From NCBI RefSeq assembly GCF_000023905.1, contig NC_013192.1, positions 2,170,001-2,234,000 on the forward strand: a DNA stretch of 64,000 nt. The letters run 5' to 3'. Numbering within the stretch: position 1 is the first letter of the stretch; each line of letters starts with the position of its first letter. A program made the translations under genes and the position numbers. The stretch comes from Leptotrichia buccalis C-1013-b. GTDB taxonomy: Bacteria; Fusobacteriota; Fusobacteriia; Fusobacteriales; Leptotrichiaceae. Positions 27,547 to 36,501 of this stretch are shown here, in pieces. The notes under the pieces are model-generated. The model had not been told where the DNA came from. It did no database searches and was given only the letters and a program-made list of their open reading frames with translations.

Positions 27547-27643
27547 TAAATTAAGAAAATAATACTCATTTTAATATTAAAAGAATTTAAGTATATCTTA
27601 GAGCCACGCATTCAAAAAAAAACAAGTATATTTTTCTAACAAA

Positions 27644-27672
27644 AAATCAGATGAAAAAACTTCACCTGATTT
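27644..27672 (-). terminator. Terminator of the metal-chaperone gene
   Basis: AAATCAGATGAA (27644-27655) pairs with TTCACCTGATTT (27661-27672), with a T6 run on the minus strand. Confidence 0.75.
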
Positions 27673-27722
27673 CCATATATTGTTTTTAAGTCTATGCAAA
27701 ATTATATTCCGGCTAAAAATAA

Positions 27723-27947
27723 TTATGAAATTTCTGTAACATCCTTTACTTTATAATGCCCAGCTGCATTTACTACATCTGCAATTAATAAGTCATCAAC
27801 CTCTTCATTCAAGGTAACTTTTGCATTTTTATCAGCAAGATTAACTTCAACATTTTCCACTTCTGGTAGTCCATACAAAGCATCTTCTACTTTTTTTATA
27901 CAATTATTACAATTCATACCTTCTATTTCTATAAGTTTTTTTAACAT
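27723..27947 (-). CDS. Heavy-metal-associated domain protein (CopZ-like)
   Basis: A 74-residue single HMA domain. The metal-binding motif is GMNCNNCIKKVEDAL and the beta-alpha-beta pattern VENVEVNLADKNAKVTL follows. Such proteins ferry Cu(I) or a similar soft metal in the cytoplasm, normally with a P-type ATPase; no ATPase is in this window. Start: ATGGAGGTAAAAAATG. It has its own terminator. Confidence 0.85.
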   Translation of the reverse strand: MLKKLIEIEGMNCNNCIKKVEDALYGLPEVENVEVNLADKNAKVTLNEEVDDLLIADVVNAAGHYKVKDVTEIS

Positions 27948-28046
27948 TTTTTACCTCCATAAAACTAGCTAATTTGATACAATTATTAATTTAATTCAAA
28001 ACCTTTTTAATTGTACCATATGTAAAAAAATATTTCAAATTTTTAT

Positions 28047-29586
28047 ACACGAAAAGACAGAGTAAAAAAAATAGGGGCAGTCATTAAATACCACAACAAA
28101 TCTTTTTTGACTGCTTTTTTTAAAATATTTTACTTTGTAATATTTCTTTCAAAACTTCCCTAAGCGGACATTCTCCTCCTCTCAAATATGGCATATTTGT
28201 GTTTTTTCCTGTTTCATTAACAATTTCTGGCAAGCATTCCATCTCTATTACCTTTTCTAGTGAACTCGTTCTTTTGCCGCTAAAGTACAATTCATACGCC
28301 TTTTCCCTGTTTTTTCCATAGTTTGCAAAGAAAGTGTGGTATAACGCTCTTGCCTTTATCTTTCTTCTTGAAAATGCTTTTGGCCTACTTGATAGAAATC
28401 TTGAGCATTCGTGGGATACTAGGGCTTCCGTCCTTGAGCCTATGTAGTCCTCCTCCGTGTATATTCTTCTTATCTTCTCATACTGGTTAAACAGCATCTT
28501 CGTCTGGTCTTTTCTTCTCTGGCTTACATTCTCCTTTTCCTTGAAATTTTCATAAAAATTCTCAAGTTCTTTAAAATCGTCTTCCTTTAGCCATTTGTAA
28601 AGATTTTTTGATATTTCCCTGTCCCTTTTAGAAATTTCAGCTATGGCTTTTACTAAATGGAACTTGTCATAGATGTGTATTGGCTTGTAAATTCCAAGCT
28701 CTCTTACAAAGCTGTCTATCCATATTCCTCCATCAGAGTTCACAATTAGTTTCTTTTTGTCCATATTGTATCTTTTTTCAATATAGTTAAGTACATACTC
28801 CGATACTTCCTCAAGCGATACGGATGCAGGAAACATTACTGTGTGCTTGTCAATGAGTTTGTTCCTGTCTGTGCAGATTTCCTCAATTCCACGATGTATT
28901 ACAACCATCCTCATGTATGTATTTTTACTTCTTCTACACTTCATATGATCTTCATCAATCTCCATATATACTGGCGAATTGTCGTCTCTTTCAAATCTTT
29001 CAATATCAAGTTTCGGCATTTGAAAAGAATTGACAAGATTATACACGGTAGCCCTTGAAACACCGTAAGTTTTTGCAAGAAATGAAGCTGTAGTATACTG
29101 ATATTCAAAAAGTATAGTAAAAATCATTTCCTCAGAAAGCCGTCTATACCGTTTAAGTCCAATTTTTTCATCAATATAATAATGAATGCCTGTTTTTTTT
29201 GTTTACATATTTTCGACGTTCAAAAGTTACATCCCCGAAGGCAGTGGTAACAGTTCTTTTAACAAATCCTTTGCTTTTAAACTTATTTTTTCTTTCGTTG
29301 GAATGAAAGAAGTAATCATCAACTCTTTTGACATAAACTCTAAACAGCGTTTCAAAAGCTTTTGTGACAAACAGCTTAAACTGCTGCTCAAACGGAAGTC
29401 TGAAGGAAAAAATATTTTTAAAAAAAGTCTTTACAAGTGAAGAAAAATTTGATATTCTAATCATAGAGGGAACCACCTTTCAATAGGATTTAGCGATTAT
29501 ATTGTAACTGGTTTCCTCTTTTTTGTTAATTCGAAATTTAATTAAATTTATTTGCCCCTATATTTTTTACTTTGTCTACACGAAAA
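28047..29586. mobile_element. ISLre2-family insertion sequence with target-site duplication
   Basis: Near-identical inverted ends (GACAGAGTAAAA...ATAGGGGC at 28056 and its complement ...TTTTACTTTGTCT ending at 29577) bracket a minus-strand transposase. ACACGAAAA occurs directly on both sides (28047-28055 and 29578-29586), a 9-bp (or 8-bp) target duplication. The element is about 1522 bp. It is inserted next to the terminator of the subtilisin autotransporter gene. Confidence 0.85.
28120..29464 (-). pseudogene. ISLre2-family transposase, frameshifted
   Basis: Two frames together make one transposase of the ISLre2/UPF0236 type. The first (start 29464, MIRISNFSSLVKTFF, with AAAGGTGG upstream) ends at 29171; the second resumes as YIDEKIGLKRYRRLSEEM and ends at 28120, with YMEIDEDHMKCRRSKNTYM, VNSDGGIWIDSF and YDKFHLVKAIAEI. 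The break is at a run of eight A residues on the coding strand (T-run at 29193-29200); one A fewer would join the frames. Either it is inactive, or it needs transcript slippage. Everything else looks intact. Confidence 0.85.
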
Positions 29587-29595
29587 TACAGTAAA

Positions 29596-29624
29596 AACTG
29601 TATTAGCATCTTACTAATACAGTT
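29596..29624 (-). terminator. Terminator of the subtilisin autotransporter
   Basis: AACTGTATTAG (29596-29606) pairs perfectly with CTAATACAGTT (29614-29624); the minus-strand side is T-rich. The IS target site lies just beyond it. Confidence 0.75.
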
Positions 29625-29644
29625 AATTTTGCTATAATTATACC

Positions 29645-32600
29645 TTAAAAATTAAATCTAAGTCCAGTAGTAACAACATTATTGTTTCCCTTGCCTTTTC
29701 CACTGCTTATTTCACCATCATAGTTTACATACCATCCAAAGCTGGAATTTACTTCCGTCAATGCTCCAACTCCTGCCTTAGTCTTGCTCTTGGAAAGTCC
29801 TATCCCCTTCACTTTAAACGAACTTCCAGGTAATCCTGAATATTCAGCTTTGAAACTTAAGTCCTCATCATTAAAGGCTCTCTGGTGTGTCACGTAGCCT
29901 TGGAAGGTAGTTTTGCTTCCTCCATTCCATTGCACTGCCTTACCTACTCTCACTCCTGCCAATGCTGATGTCTGGCTGTAATTCTTTTTATCAGCTTTTA
30001 GTCCAAACTGGCTCTTGTCTTCTGAGAATGAACCCCTTGCAACCGTATCATGAGTAATTCCTGCAAACGGTGTCACAACAAAGTCTCCATTGCTGTTCTT
30101 AATGTCGTATCCTGTTTCTACATATCCTGAGTAAACTTTATCATTGTGGTTAATTTTTGCTCTTGAATAGTCATTACTGCTCAATATGATATCCCTTTCA
30201 ACATCACTGTCAACAAATCCAACTCCAAAACGTCCTTGTAAATACCAAGGGATATCCTTATTCCCTAATCTTCCGTATAATGAAATTCCAAAGTTGCTGG
30301 CATCTGATTTTCCACCATATCTGTTAAATTTAACGTCGGCTTTTGAATAGGAAAGTGCTGTCCCTAGAATCAGATTATCTCCAAACTGCTTGTCAATCCC
30401 AACTTGTCCACCAAAGACTTTTGTGTCTCCTTTACCGTATCCGTTCTGTTCCAGCTTACCATTTGCTCCAAAGCTTGAAACCCACAGTCCAAAATTATCT
30501 CCAACATTGTCAAGAGTTCCAAGCATAACCAGCCTATTTGACAAGTCCTTATTTACAGTCTGTGAATGCTGGAAAGTTAAAGCCTGTGCTGATGCGTAAA
30601 TCTGTCCAGAAAGACTGTCCAGAATTGCTGCCCTGTTTGTAAGGTCAAGAGCCTGCAATGTAGCGGCTTTCTTTTCAAAACTGGATAAATTTCCTGCTTT
30701 TCCATTTTCAATTTCTTCATCTAATTTCTGAAAAGCTGATTCTATATTCTGCGCAGTATTTTGCTGCATTTCATCGGCTTTTGTTTCTTTTGCATATTCC
30801 AGAATATTTTTTCTACTTAATTTTACATTTATCTGATTATCAGTTTTTTCAACTGAACCTTTTATTAATTCAGGCGTTTTCATCTTGTTAAAATTTCCAT
30901 TTATTCCATTTTTAGCTTCAATTATTGTTGAAGATAAAGATTTTGCTGTAATGTATCTTCCGTTGCTTAGTGTTTGCAGTGTTGTATTTCCGCCATTTAA
31001 ATTTACGCTTCCATTGACTATAAGTTTTGAACCAATTTCCGCTTTTGTTATAGAACCTGCAGTTGCAGTATAATTTCCTGTTATAACAGCTCCTGAGCCT
31101 CTATTTTCTAGAGTTCCACCTTCATTTTTAACATTTACTGGTGAAAAATTATCATAGTGAGAATTTTTTAATCCTATTATAGTTGTCGGTGTAGTTATTA
31201 AAGTCCCGCCTGATTTTATAGTTATTGGAGAACCATTTTCCTTTTGAATTTCTAAAGTTCCGCTTTCAATATCAGTTGAACCTTGATAAGTGTTTTTTCC
31301 AGCTAAAATCAATGTTCCATTACCAGATTTTCTCAATCCACCTAAACCTGTAATATCATTTTCAAATTTCGAAGTTATATTATCTCCAATATTAGCATTA
31401 AATTGTCCTTTTGCACCATTCCTTGCAGCAGATTCTCCAACAAGTAATTCATTGCTAAATTCAGCAGGTCCTTTTAATACTTTCCTTTCGTTTAAAAGTC
31501 CCCATCCGAATTTGTTATCTACTCCTGGATCTCCTAAGTCTGTTGCTGTTGTCAGTATTGTTTGCTGTATTTCATGCCCTGTCATCCAAGGAAATTTTTC
31601 TTTTATTTTGGCTGCCGCTGCAGAAACTTTTGGTGTTGCAAAAGATGATCCATATTCTGTACACCCATCTATCTCACAATCACCGCTTGCCGCAACAGTC
31701 CACCATTTCGCCGAATTTACTCCTTCTTGTAAAGAAGTCCAATCCGCTCTTGCAAAGTAAGGGCTGTATTCTCTTCCATCAGGTCTTACGCCCATTACAG
31801 CAATCCATCCTTTGTAAAGAGAAGGAATATAATAGGGTAATCCTGCCTGAACACTTACTCCATTCATGTTTGTACCGTCAAATCTTCTATTACCCGCTGC
31901 CCATATGAATAATGAACCTTCATTTACGGCATTTTTATAAAAATTTGTTAAAACATCAACTCTACGATCATTTTCTGTTGTTAAAATACTTTCAGTAAGA
32001 GTTCTTAAATATATTCTAAATTCTTCCCTATAATTAGGATTTTCTCTAAAACTTTTTTGTGAACCAAATGAATGGCTGTATATTCTAACTCCTTTATTTT
32101 GAAGTTCCTGATACTTATTTACATCTAAATAAAATCCGCTTCCTTGGCTTACACTTACACCATGAATTTTAGCTCCAGTAGCACCAGTACCGCTATTTCC
32201 TCCCAAGATAGTAGCTACAATTATTCCATGATTATTTTTACTCAAATTGTTTCGATTAGGATCTGAAGATTTTGTTTCCTGAATAAATCTATCTTTAAAT
32301 TCTCTATCCAATATTTCTTCAAGATAGCTCTCCTTATGATACAACTGATTAGTATGTACATCTGGTGAGATAAAATCACTATCCAAAACCGCAACACTAA
32401 CACCTTTTCCTGTAATTTGGTTTTGTGACGGATTATTTGATCCAGGCTGAGATGGATTTTGTGCATTAGAATTCCCTGGTTGATTATTTCCTGGCTGAGA
32501 TGGATTCTGTGCACTAGAGTTCCCTGGTTGATTATTTCCTGGTTGAGTTGGATTTTGTGCATTAGAATTTCCAGGCTGATTTGGATTATTTGGTACAGGT

Positions 32601-32698
32601 GTGGTTGAGCCTGTCTGTGAAGAACCTCCACCTCCGCCACCTCCTCCGCAACTTGATAATGCCGTAACAAGACTGACTAATAATAGTACTTTTTTCAT
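29645..32698 (-). CDS. Lipidated subtilisin-like serine protease autotransporter
   Basis: A 1017-residue surface protease. Residues 1-17 form a lipoprotein signal ending LSSC, followed by eight glycines and a low-complexity linker of about 16-residue repeats (NPSQPGNNQPGNS-like, to about residue 95). The S8 domain shows Asp106 in AVLDSDF, His157 in NNHGIIVA, the oxyanion Asn270 in AAGN and Ser352 in GSSFATP. An autotransporter-associated beta segment (GNGTLILAGKNTYQGSTDI) follows, then a C-terminal beta-barrel from about residue 735 ending in GLRFNF. The plan resembles NalP of Neisseria and fusolisin of Fusobacterium. Start: AAAGGAGAAAAAAATG. Confidence 0.92.
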   Translation of the reverse strand: MKKVLLLVSLVTALSSCGGGGGGGGSSQTGSTTPVPNNPNQPGNSNAQNPTQPGNNQPGNSSAQNPSQPGNNQPGNSNAQNPSQPGSNNPSQNQITGKGVSVAVLDSDFISPDVHTNQLYHKESYLEEILDREFKDRFIQETKSSDPNRNNLSKNNHGIIVATILGGNSGTGATGAKIHGVSVSQGSGFYLDVNKYQELQNKGVRIYSHSFGSQKSFRENPNYREEFRIYLRTLTESILTTENDRRVDVLTNFYKNAVNEGSLFIWAAGNRRFDGTNMNGVSVQAGLPYYIPSLYKGWIAVMGVRPDGREYSPYFARADWTSLQEGVNSAKWWTVAASGDCEIDGCTEYGSSFATPKVSAAAAKIKEKFPWMTGHEIQQTILTTATDLGDPGVDNKFGWGLLNERKVLKGPAEFSNELLVGESAARNGAKGQFNANIGDNITSKFENDITGLGGLRKSGNGTLILAGKNTYQGSTDIESGTLEIQKENGSPITIKSGGTLITTPTTIIGLKNSHYDNFSPVNVKNEGGTLENRGSGAVITGNYTATAGSITKAEIGSKLIVNGSVNLNGGNTTLQTLSNGRYITAKSLSSTIIEAKNGINGNFNKMKTPELIKGSVEKTDNQINVKLSRKNILEYAKETKADEMQQNTAQNIESAFQKLDEEIENGKAGNLSSFEKKAATLQALDLTNRAAILDSLSGQIYASAQALTFQHSQTVNKDLSNRLVMLGTLDNVGDNFGLWVSSFGANGKLEQNGYGKGDTKVFGGQVGIDKQFGDNLILGTALSYSKADVKFNRYGGKSDASNFGISLYGRLGNKDIPWYLQGRFGVGFVDSDVERDIILSSNDYSRAKINHNDKVYSGYVETGYDIKNSNGDFVVTPFAGITHDTVARGSFSEDKSQFGLKADKKNYSQTSALAGVRVGKAVQWNGGSKTTFQGYVTHQRAFNDEDLSFKAEYSGLPGSSFKVKGIGLSKSKTKAGVGALTEVNSSFGWYVNYDGEISSGKGKGNNNVVTTGLRFNF
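32345..32590 (-). repeat. Tandem 48-bp repeats in the autotransporter linker
   Basis: Within roughly 32440-32590 the coding DNA repeats a 48-bp unit (16 codons, PGN-NQPGNS-AQNPSQ type) nearly three times with few changes. The unit is a multiple of three, so copy changes would alter linker length without breaking the frame. Exact limits are approximate. Confidence 0.6.
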
Positions 32699-32850
32699 TT
32701 TTTTCTCCTTTTTTTTAAAATTATATTTGATTTTTAATTGTTATCATTACAATAATTTAAAATATACATTACAGTATAACATTTTTATTTAATTCTTTCT
32801 ATGATTTTTTTTAAAAAATTATATATTTTTTATTTGCATAGTAAAATTAC

Positions 32851-32938
32851 TTTAAAATCGAATTCAAAAATTATGATAAAAATTAGTTAACTACGTAGTT
32901 TGAATCAGATCTTATCATCTTTTAGCTCAGTTTTAAAA
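32851..32938. repeat. Small palindromic repeat (88 bp)
   Basis: The 357-bp gap upstream of the autotransporter has no gene. It holds an 88-bp inverted-repeat element: edges TTTAAAATCGAATTC and TAGCTCAGTTTTAAA, inner arms ATGATAA/TTATCAT, and AACTACGTAGTT at the centre. Its edges match those of the element at 41006-41083. Confidence 0.5.
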
Positions 32939-32997
32939 CTACATTTATAGTTGTAAATACAATTATTTTGTTTAAAAATATAACAAAAATAAATAAA

Positions 32998-33027
32998 AAA
33001 ATGACAAATTAAAAAACTTGCCATTTT
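32998..33027 (-). terminator. Terminator of the DUF333 gene
   Basis: AAAATGACAA (32998-33007) pairs with TTGCCATTTT (33018-33027), one G-U pair; the minus-strand side runs into T7. Confidence 0.7.
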
Positions 33028-33056
33028 ATACACATTTTTAAATTTAAAATAATATT

Positions 33057-33503
33057 CTAATGATTTGCTCTGTAGTAATCCCATTCGTCAACTTTAGTAC
33101 CATTACTGAATTGACATATTCCTTTTTCAGCTCCATTTCTATCCTTAACTTTTAGAGATTTACCACCTTTTGCTATACAGAACTTTGCTGCAGGATTTTC
33201 TGAATTTAATACCTGTCTTTCAAAATCTTGAACGGTTGGAGCATTATTTCTGTAATATTCCCATTCATCTATTGTTGTTCCGTTTCTTAATTTACAAACT
33301 CTGAAATCTCCCTTTTTACTTTTTACAAGGATAGATTCCCCACCTTGACTTACACAGTAAGATGAAGCTTGAGTTGGTGCTTCAGCAGTAGTAGAGGTAC
33401 TTTTATTTTTTTTCTTTCTAAATATGCTTGATAAACTTGCTGACATTCCACTAATAGACATAGCTATTACCAAACCAGTTACAATGACCTTTAAATTTTT
33501 CAT
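33057..33503 (-). CDS. Secreted protein with two DUF333 repeats
   Basis: A 148-residue protein. After an N-terminal export signal (MKNLKVIVTGLVIAMSISGM) and a basic Ser/Thr linker come two tandem DUF333 units: residues about 48-90 (SYCVSQGGES...VCKLRNGTTIDEWEYYR) and about 102-147 (KFCIAKGGKS...ICQFSNGTKVDEWDYYR). DUF333 proteins are small periplasmic or outer-membrane lipoproteins often called putative hemolysins, without a proven function. Each unit has two conserved cysteines. Start: AAAGGAGAAAAAAAATG. Confidence 0.82.
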   Translation of the reverse strand: MKNLKVIVTGLVIAMSISGMSASLSSIFRKKKNKSTSTTAEAPTQASSYCVSQGGESILVKSKKGDFRVCKLRNGTTIDEWEYYRNNAPTVQDFERQVLNSENPAAKFCIAKGGKSLKVKDRNGAEKGICQFSNGTKVDEWDYYRANH

Positions 33504-33625
33504 TTTTTTTCTCCTTTTTAACTAGTATTCTTAGTTTTTTATACCATAAAAGTTTTTGTTTTTTATTTATTTACTATTATTTTCTAATTTTAAAGACGTA
33601 AATTAAAAAAATTTATAATAAAATA

Positions 33626-33653
33626 TTGACACCCTTATTAAATATGGTATACT
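33626..33653 (+). promoter_or_regulatory. Promoter of the secreted gene at 33791
   Basis: TTGACA (33626-33631), a 16-base spacer and TATACT (33648-33653). The resulting untranslated leader is about 130 bases, long for this genome. Confidence 0.7.
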
Positions 33654-33790
33654 TTAAATAAGAAGAATCTACACTTTTTGAATCTTATTTAAATTTTTCT
33701 GATTTTAATCACGATAAGTACATCAACTCTTCCTCATTTAAAATTATTAAAAAATATAAAAAAATTAAATTATAAAAGGAGTGATTTATT

Positions 33791-34186
33791 ATGAAAAAAT
33801 TATTATTAGGTTTTATGTTTATTTGTGCTTGTGCAACAACTTATGCCTATCCAAAAAACATAAACATAACTAAAAGCGAAGGAGCTTACATAAGAGCTAA
33901 TTTCAGTACTTTATTTGGAAAAAATCAAATATGTCAAAGTATCGGTAGAACATACATTAATTTCCCTGCCATTTACGACGGTAAACGACCTGATTTAGAT
34001 AAGGCTCTATTAAATCTTATTAAAAGGGGAGATAGAAACTATACTTCACAAGTTTATAATACAGCAAGTGGTGAAATAGGAAATTGGTATTTCAATAATT
34101 GTAAATTATTTCCAAGTGGAATAAGAAAAATTAGAGCACTTGATTATTTTTATGGTTATATGATAGCCTTTGAAAATGAAGGTTAA
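33791..34186 (+). CDS. Small secreted protein, unknown function
   Basis: A 131-residue protein with a signal peptide (MKKLLLGFMFICACATTYAY). The mature part contains two cysteines (QICQSIG and NNCKLF) and aromatic-rich text (GNWYFNNC, ALDYFYGYM). The start has AAAAGGAGTGATTTATT, nearly the same leader as the 79-residue secreted gene at 3440. A decayed tandem copy follows at 34259. No family recognised. Confidence 0.7.
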   Translation: MKKLLLGFMFICACATTYAYPKNINITKSEGAYIRANFSTLFGKNQICQSIGRTYINFPAIYDGKRPDLDKALLNLIKRGDRNYTSQVYNTASGEIGNWYFNNCKLFPSGIRKIRALDYFYGYMIAFENEG

Positions 34187-34258
34187 GATTAAACGTTGAG
34201 TACAATTTGTAGGAACATTATCTAAATATTATATTTAAATAAAAAGGAATGATTTGTT

Positions 34259-34527
34259 ATGAAAAAATTGCTATTAGGTTTTATGTTTATTTGTGCTTGC
34301 GCAACAACTACGTATATTCTAGAGAACTAGCTGTAAAAAATAAGATTTGTCACAAGCACTTTTTAACCTTATAAGAAAAGCAGTTTCTAGCTATTATGGC
34401 TTTCAGATGAAGAAAATATAATATTATGGCATAAAATTGTGTTACATATAATGAAATTGAGGTTAGAAATAGTAAGGCTTTGGAATATTTTTATAAATAT
34501 GTTTCAATTTTTAATTTTCTGTATTGA
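34259..34527 (+). pseudogene. Decayed tandem copy of the secreted gene at 33791
   Basis: The ribosome binding site and first 17 codons repeat those of the upstream gene almost exactly (MKKLLLGFMFICACATT), but the frame stops at 34330. Later pieces in other frames still match it: NLIRKAVSSYYG (compare NLIKRGDRNYTS) and, ending at 34527, KALEYFYKYVSIFN (compare RALDYFYGYMIAFE). Several frameshifts therefore separate recognisable parts of a paralogue. The signal-peptide fragment alone could still be translated. Confidence 0.75.
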
Positions 34528-34699
34528 GAATAACTTAATATAATAAGCAGTATAATAAAAAATAAAAACATAATCTAACAAACCGGGAATGGAGATTTAA
34601 GTTTGAGAGGTTATGTTTTTATATAAGTTAAATTTTTTTAGTTTTATCATCTTTATTATTTTTACTTATTTGATTAAAAAAATACTTTATATGTATAAA

Positions 34700-36403
34700 T
34701 CATAATGTTTCTATTACTTGTTTTATTTCTTTAAATAGTTTAGTATTTTTAGTTAATGCTGAAACATTTCTAACCCCATCAGGATGATTATCACATATTT
34801 GTTTATGAATCAAAAAAATAGAGTCTCTAATTAATTTATTATCATCAAAATCTATATTTTTTTCCTTGTATTTATTTTTAAGTAATTTAACTGCATTTAG
34901 TAAAATTATATCTCCTGTATTAACAAATAAATATTCATTAATCGTATCTAAAAATTTTGGATGAGAAATTCCTAAAAATTCTGAAAATTCACTTTTCGTT
35001 TCATTTCTTCTTGTCTTTCTATAGCTAGTTATTATTTTACTAATTTTTGCATACATGTTATTGGCTTCAATTACTCGCTCTGCATTTATATCCATTAATA
35101 TTTCATCAATTTTATTTTTATCAAAAAGCAAACTTTTTCCTCTTTTAGCTATAGAAGCATGGTCATCAAGCCAATATCCAACATAATATTGTATAATATT
35201 TTCTAATTTTACTGGTACTAAACTATTTAATTTTTTATCTCCATAAACTTTTTTATATTCAAATTCCTTAATTTGTCTCTCAAGATAGTATCCTTTATTT
35301 TCTAATGATTTTTGTAAATCTCTAATTATTGTATGATTTGCAATAAAATAACTATCTTTTATTGGATTTTGAGAATTTAGATATTCTGTAATTTTCATTC
35401 GTTCATTGTAATCAGATATCTCAATGATTCTAGTTAAAATATCTACATTTTCTTGAAGTATATTATTTTTATATAAATCATATAAAGAAGTTACAGTTTG
35501 GCATCCATTGACTATTGATACACCTTTTAAATTAACACTCAATTTGTTTGGGCTGTTACTAACTTTATCACAAATGATTGTGATACCATTATTATAAAAA
35601 TAAAACATTTCACTTTCTTTTTTATCAGAAGCAGTAGCTTTTATAGAATTATTAACATTTGTTTTTCCTTCATATAAACGAATATTTTCATCAAAAATAG
35701 TTTCTATACTATTTTCAATAGCATTTATAAGTGAGTTCCCATTTACTAATCCCACATATGATTTAATATTCATTGCATCTATATCATATGCAGAAGTCAT
35801 TTGCTTGTATGCAAGTGTAATTTCTAGATTATTTTTTCTATTTATTTTTTCATAAATATTTGAAATTATTGATTTATCATGAACTTCTACTTGTAATTCA
35901 CTACCGTAATCTTTATTAAATTTTTGAGAGAAATTGTCAACCAATTCTTTATTAGCATTGGCATCTATTCCTGTATTAAAACTAACAAAATATATTTTAA
36001 ATTTAAAAATATCCATATCGTTTATTCGTTCTTTAAATTGTTTAAATTGAATATTTGATTCTTGATTTTCTGATTTATTTATTAATAAATTAAATCCATG
36101 AAAAGTTTTTAATATATCTCCTTGCTCAATTTGTGAATTAATTCCATTAACATTATTAGGAAATTTAAATTGCATGACTATTAATTCTTTTTCATCTTCA
36201 TTTAATAATATAGCATCTATTCCATTATCACCAGAACCATCAATTATTGCTTCCCCTATTTCTTGTTCTTCTAAAAATAAATGATTTTTTAAGTACCAGT
36301 GTATAAATGCTTTTGATAGATTATTATAATCATTATTATTTTTTATTTCTTCTACTGATTCTCTTATTTGTTTATAGTATGATTCATATTTTGTAATTGC
36401 CAT
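34700..36403 (-). CDS. AIPR-family (abortive infection phage resistance) protein
   Basis: A 567-residue protein. The N-terminus carries a PD-(D/E)XK-like nuclease pattern: Glu51, GDNGIDAI (58-65), then QFKF with Gln78 and Lys80. The AIPR domain follows, recognisable by MFYFYNNGITIICDKV and IVNGCQTVTSLYDLYK in the middle. AIPR proteins are tied to phage defence, some by abortive infection. It has no partner gene: a decayed secreted gene is on one side, guaA on the other. Its codons are very A+T-rich, in line with acquisition. Start: GGGAGAACAAAATG. Whether it cuts DNA is inference. Confidence 0.85.
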   Translation of the reverse strand: MAITKYESYYKQIRESVEEIKNNNDYNNLSKAFIHWYLKNHLFLEEQEIGEAIIDGSGDNGIDAILLNEDEKELIVMQFKFPNNVNGINSQIEQGDILKTFHGFNLLINKSENQESNIQFKQFKERINDMDIFKFKIYFVSFNTGIDANANKELVDNFSQKFNKDYGSELQVEVHDKSIISNIYEKINRKNNLEITLAYKQMTSAYDIDAMNIKSYVGLVNGNSLINAIENSIETIFDENIRLYEGKTNVNNSIKATASDKKESEMFYFYNNGITIICDKVSNSPNKLSVNLKGVSIVNGCQTVTSLYDLYKNNILQENVDILTRIIEISDYNERMKITEYLNSQNPIKDSYFIANHTIIRDLQKSLENKGYYLERQIKEFEYKKVYGDKKLNSLVPVKLENIIQYYVGYWLDDHASIAKRGKSLLFDKNKIDEILMDINAERVIEANNMYAKISKIITSYRKTRRNETKSEFSEFLGISHPKFLDTINEYLFVNTGDIILLNAVKLLKNKYKEKNIDFDDNKLIRDSIFLIHKQICDNHPDGVRNVSALTKNTKLFKEIKQVIETL

Positions 36404-36501
36404 TTTGTTCTCCCTGATCTATATAAAGTTTTTTAGTGTTGTATAATTTATCATGTTTTCAAAATATTCAAATCTATTATGAATTAAAATATATATTTTG
36501 A

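Noticed and set aside
29193-29200. Programmed -1 ribosomal frameshift in the ISLre2 transposase
   Set aside because: The A8 run would permit slipping, but a -1 shift leads to the wrong frame; only losing one base or +1 movement joins the two parts.
31290-31760. A 156-codon open frame on the plus strand
   Set aside because: It lies wholly antisense to the autotransporter gene, has no ribosome binding site, and its composition mirrors the opposite strand.
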